Assembly: GCA_021812825.1 (NCBI GenBank)
Contig: JAKAMO010000124.1
Span: forward strand, 1-6,511
DNA: 6,511 nt
Origin: a bacterium
Lineage (GTDB): Bacteria > Elusimicrobiota > Elusimicrobia > Elusimicrobiales > UBA9959
Reading direction: 5' to 3'
In this document: piece by piece, positions 4,929-6,511 of the stretch
Position numbering within the stretch: position 1 is the stretch's first letter
Layout of the letters: every line of letters starts with the position of its first letter
Translations under genes and position numbers: made by a program
Notes under the pieces: model-generated
Seen by the model: only the letters and a program-made list of their open reading frames with translations
What the model was told of the DNA's origin: nothing
The model's database searches: none

Positions 4929-5285
4929 ATGTACCTGAAGGCCCTCGAAGAAACGGAGCTCGCGCCAGGCGGCATGAAGGCCGTCTCCCTGCGCGGCACG
5001 GAGGCGGTGATCTGCGAGTACGCGGGCCGCTACTACGCCGTCTCCCGGGCCTGCGGCCACGCGGCCGCCCGCCTGGAGCGCGGCGCGCTCACCGGCTGGA
5101 TACTTACCTGCCCGCTGCACTACGCGCAGTTCGACGTGCGCACCGGCGAGGCACTCAGCGGACCCGCGCCGAAAGCGCCGGAGACCGCGCACCGCGACCC
5201 GCGCGACCCCTCGCTCGCCACCCGCGGGCTGAAGACCTGGCCGGCGAAAGCCGAAGACGGCTGGATCTGGCTCGACGTCCCCTGA
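4929..5285 (+). CDS. Rieske [2Fe-2S] protein 2, ferredoxin type
   Basis: The 118-residue soluble protein has a Rieske cluster site C42-G-H44 ... C61-P-L-H64, with 16 residues between the halves, followed by YAQFDVRTGEALSGPAPKAP, typical of the ferredoxins of ring-hydroxylating oxygenases and related soluble Rieske proteins. Unlike protein 1 it lacks the two disulfide cysteines (A47 and L63 stand there). It also carries an unusual stretch of about 15 polar residues (TAHRDPRDPSLATRG, 86-100) before the last strands KTWPAKAEDGWIWLDV. It starts nine bases after the FTR-type gene with only a poor ribosome site, consistent with translation coupled to that gene. No oxygenase or reductase subunit is adjacent, so a role in aromatic degradation is not supported; it more likely serves the redox operon. 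Confidence 0.92.
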   Translation: MYLKALEETELAPGGMKAVSLRGTEAVICEYAGRYYAVSRACGHAAARLERGALTGWILTCPLHYAQFDVRTGEALSGPAPKAPETAHRDPRDPSLATRGLKTWPAKAEDGWIWLDVP

Positions 5286-5312
5286 CCCCCTCCGCAATAA
5301 AACGGGCCCCTC

Positions 5313-5335
5313 CCGCGTTCTATTAACGGACGCGG
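5313..5335 (+). other. Small hairpin in the leader of the Cys-rich protein gene
   Basis: CCGCGT (5313-5318) pairs with ACGCGG (5330-5335) across an 11-base loop, four bases before the AAGGAG site. No T tract follows, so it is not a convincing terminator for the Rieske operon. No good promoter is visible between 5286 and 5351, and read-through from the operon is possible. Confidence 0.3.
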
Positions 5336-5351
5336 AAGAAAGGAGCTCGTT

Positions 5352-5897
5352 ATGAGATCACGCATTATCGCAGCTATAGCCATCGGGACCTTCCTGGCCG
5401 GTGCCGCCGCGCCGGCCGCGGCTGAAAAGGGCAAAGGCCCCTGCGCAGAGGACGCCGCCAGGTTCTGCAAGGACGTAAAGCCCGGAGAAGGCCGCGTCGC
5501 GGCCTGCCTGAAGGAACACGAGAAGGAGCTCACCGGGGCGTGCGCCGAGCGGCGCGCGCGGCTGGCGGAGAAACGCGCCGGGCGCGCGGGCGGGCGCCGG
5601 GGCGGCGGGGCCTGCCTGCGGGCTTACGGCGACGGCTTCGAGCGCGGTTTCAGGCGCGGGCTGAGCATGCGCCCGGGCAGGGACGGCCGGGAAGCCGCCG
5701 GCAAGAAGAAGAACGGCTTCAAGGTCTGCGCCGCCGACGCGAAGAAGCTCTGCGGGGACGTGAAGCCGGGCGAGGGCCGGGTCAGGGACTGCCTGATAAA
5801 GAACCTGGACAAGCTCTCCGGCGGCTGCAAGGCCCGGGCGGAGAAGGCCAGGGCCCGCCTGGAGAAGAAGGGGGACGACAGGGAAAAGAAGGCTTGA
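5352..5897 (+). CDS. Secreted protein with two Cys-rich (GLG1-type) repeats
   Basis: The protein has 181 residues. Residues 1-24 are a clear signal peptide (MRSRII, an Ala/Ile core, then PAAA before EKG), so the product goes to the periplasm or outside. Two copies of the cysteine-rich repeat of the Golgi GLG1/Cys_rich_FGFR family follow, around residues 30-67 and 125-162. Cys are at 31, 39, 52, 64 and at 126, 134, 147, 159, with identical spacing (7, 12 and 11 residues between them) and a shared DVKPGEGRV core. Four Cys per repeat suggest two disulfides each. The linker (68-124) is Arg/Gly-rich with one unpaired C88, and the tail is Lys/Arg/Glu-rich. An AAAGGAG site precedes ATG at 5352. Such proteins are widespread in environmental bacteria, with no settled function that I know of. 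Confidence 0.9.
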   Translation: MRSRIIAAIAIGTFLAGAAAPAAAEKGKGPCAEDAARFCKDVKPGEGRVAACLKEHEKELTGACAERRARLAEKRAGRAGGRRGGGACLRAYGDGFERGFRRGLSMRPGRDGREAAGKKKNGFKVCAADAKKLCGDVKPGEGRVRDCLIKNLDKLSGGCKARAEKARARLEKKGDDREKKA

Positions 5898-5916
5898 ACC
5901 GTCTTCCGCGAAAAAA

Positions 5917-5946
5917 AGGGCGGCTCCCCGCGGGGGGAGCCGCCCT
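5917..5946. terminator. Strong intrinsic terminator between convergent genes
   Basis: A 13-bp perfect stem (5917-5929 with 5934-5946) closes on a GCGG loop. On the minus strand it is followed by seven T residues (bases 5911-5917), making it a textbook Rho-independent terminator for the right-edge gene, 18 bases past that gene's stop. On the plus strand it follows the Cys-rich gene by 19 bases but only CATT comes after, so it is a weaker terminator in that direction. Confidence 0.9.
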
Positions 5947-5964
5947 CATTCCGGGCAGGCCGGC

Positions 5965-6511
5965 TCAGCGCCGCACGGCGCGCTCCGGCTGGAAGGCGGG
6001 CTTGGACATCTCTATCGGCTTGGAGACGAACAGCAGCGAACCGTAATCGATGCGCAGGCCGTACAGCACGCCGTTCACGGCCAGCAGCCAGCGCGGGTAG
6101 TCGGCTATCTGCGCGTCCGGCGTCAGCGAGAAATAATACAGCCCGTCGGAACCGACCCGCAGGGAGACGGTCCCCTCCCTCTCGGTCAGCGGCTCCAGGT
6201 TGCGGAAGACCGCGTACGTGACCGCGTCCCCGAAAGTGACCTTCAGCGAATCTTGGTAGAGCAGGTCGAACAGGGCGGTGACAGTGGTCTCCGCCTTCGC
6301 GCCGGCCCCCTCCACGGTAAGGGCGTCGCCGGTCTTAGTTATCTTCAGCTCCAGGTCCTTGTACCTGTAGACCGCTCCGGACTCGAGGGAGTCCTCCTTC
6401 CAGGCGCCGGCGCCAGGGCCGGAAACCGGCTTTATCATCACCCAGGAATCCCAGGCGGCGTCGAAGACGACTGAGACCAGGAACTTCACGCCCCCGATCT
6501 CGAGAGGCAGC
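5965..6511 (-). CDS. Unrecognised protein, C-terminal part (start beyond right edge)
   Basis: The frame is open from the right edge to TGA at 5965, giving 181 visible residues. The first possible start inside, GTG at 6489, is preceded by in-frame LPLEIGG that reads like coding sequence and has no ribosome site, so the true start lies outside the window. I do not recognise the family. The sequence looks like a mostly beta-strand soluble protein: alternating stretches such as KFLVSVVFDAAWDSWVMIK, YRYKDLELKITKTG, VSLRVGSDGLYYFSLT and WLLAVNGVLYGLRIDYGSL. It has no Cys, no membrane span and no obvious catalytic motif. The C-terminus is basic (PERAVRR). A periplasmic or surface protein with an N-terminal signal outside the window is possible, but that is a guess. 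A strong terminator follows. Confidence 0.8.
   Translation of the reverse strand, partial: LPLEIGGVKFLVSVVFDAAWDSWVMIKPVSGPGAGAWKEDSLESGAVYRYKDLELKITKTGDALTVEGAGAKAETTVTALFDLLYQDSLKVTFGDAVTYAVFRNLEPLTEREGTVSLRVGSDGLYYFSLTPDAQIADYPRWLLAVNGVLYGLRIDYGSLLFVSKPIEMSKPAFQPERAVRR

Noticed and set aside
4536..5297. Minus-strand 253-codon frame across the FTR-type and second Rieske genes
   Set aside because: It is a GC-rich antisense shadow. Both plus-strand genes carry complete Fe-S ligand motifs.
6253..6474. Plus-strand 73-codon frame near the right edge
   Set aside because: It is antisense to the right-edge protein, with no ribosome site or recognisable feature.

Overview
This is a GC-rich bacterial chromosomal window, dense with short operons. 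Nothing in it identifies the host firmly. The mix fits a Gram-negative-type or deep-branching environmental bacterium: an ECF sigma factor, a DedA protein, a secreted Cys-rich repeat protein, soluble Rieske proteins and a ferredoxin:thioredoxin reductase (FTR)-like catalytic subunit. Elusimicrobiota or a deltaproteobacterial-type lineage is only a guess. I see no insertion sequence, phage gene or CRISPR array.

Layout. Bases 1-3891 are read on the minus strand. In order of transcription they hold a 31-residue lysine-rich protein (3891-3796), a terminator-like hairpin, a diacylglycerol/lipid kinase (3659-2739), tRNA-Val(CAC) (2688-2614), a second hairpin, a DedA-family membrane protein (2556-1879), an ECF sigma factor (1832-1338), a small single-span membrane protein that is probably its anti-sigma factor (1341-1018), and a membrane-anchored or secreted protein built from about 116-residue tandem modules that runs off the left edge (1008 to <1). 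The last three genes are tightly coupled.

Bases 3892-4021 form an AT-rich divergent promoter region. From there a plus-strand operon runs 4022-5285: Rieske protein 1, glutaredoxin, FTR-type catalytic subunit, Rieske protein 2. The first two junctions are 4-base ATGA overlaps and the third is a 9-base gap. It looks like a compact thiol/Fe-S redox module, and the pairing of FTR catalytic subunit and glutaredoxin with two different Rieske proteins is the most interesting part of the window. A secreted protein with two copies of a Cys-rich repeat follows (5352-5897).

That gene converges on an unrecognised protein read from the right edge (>6511 to 5965). A strong hairpin at 5917-5946 separates the two and carries a T tract on the minus strand.

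Three genes would be missed by a simple ATG-to-stop scan: the left-edge repeat protein, the 31-residue Lys-rich protein, and the part of the right-edge gene upstream of its first internal GTG.
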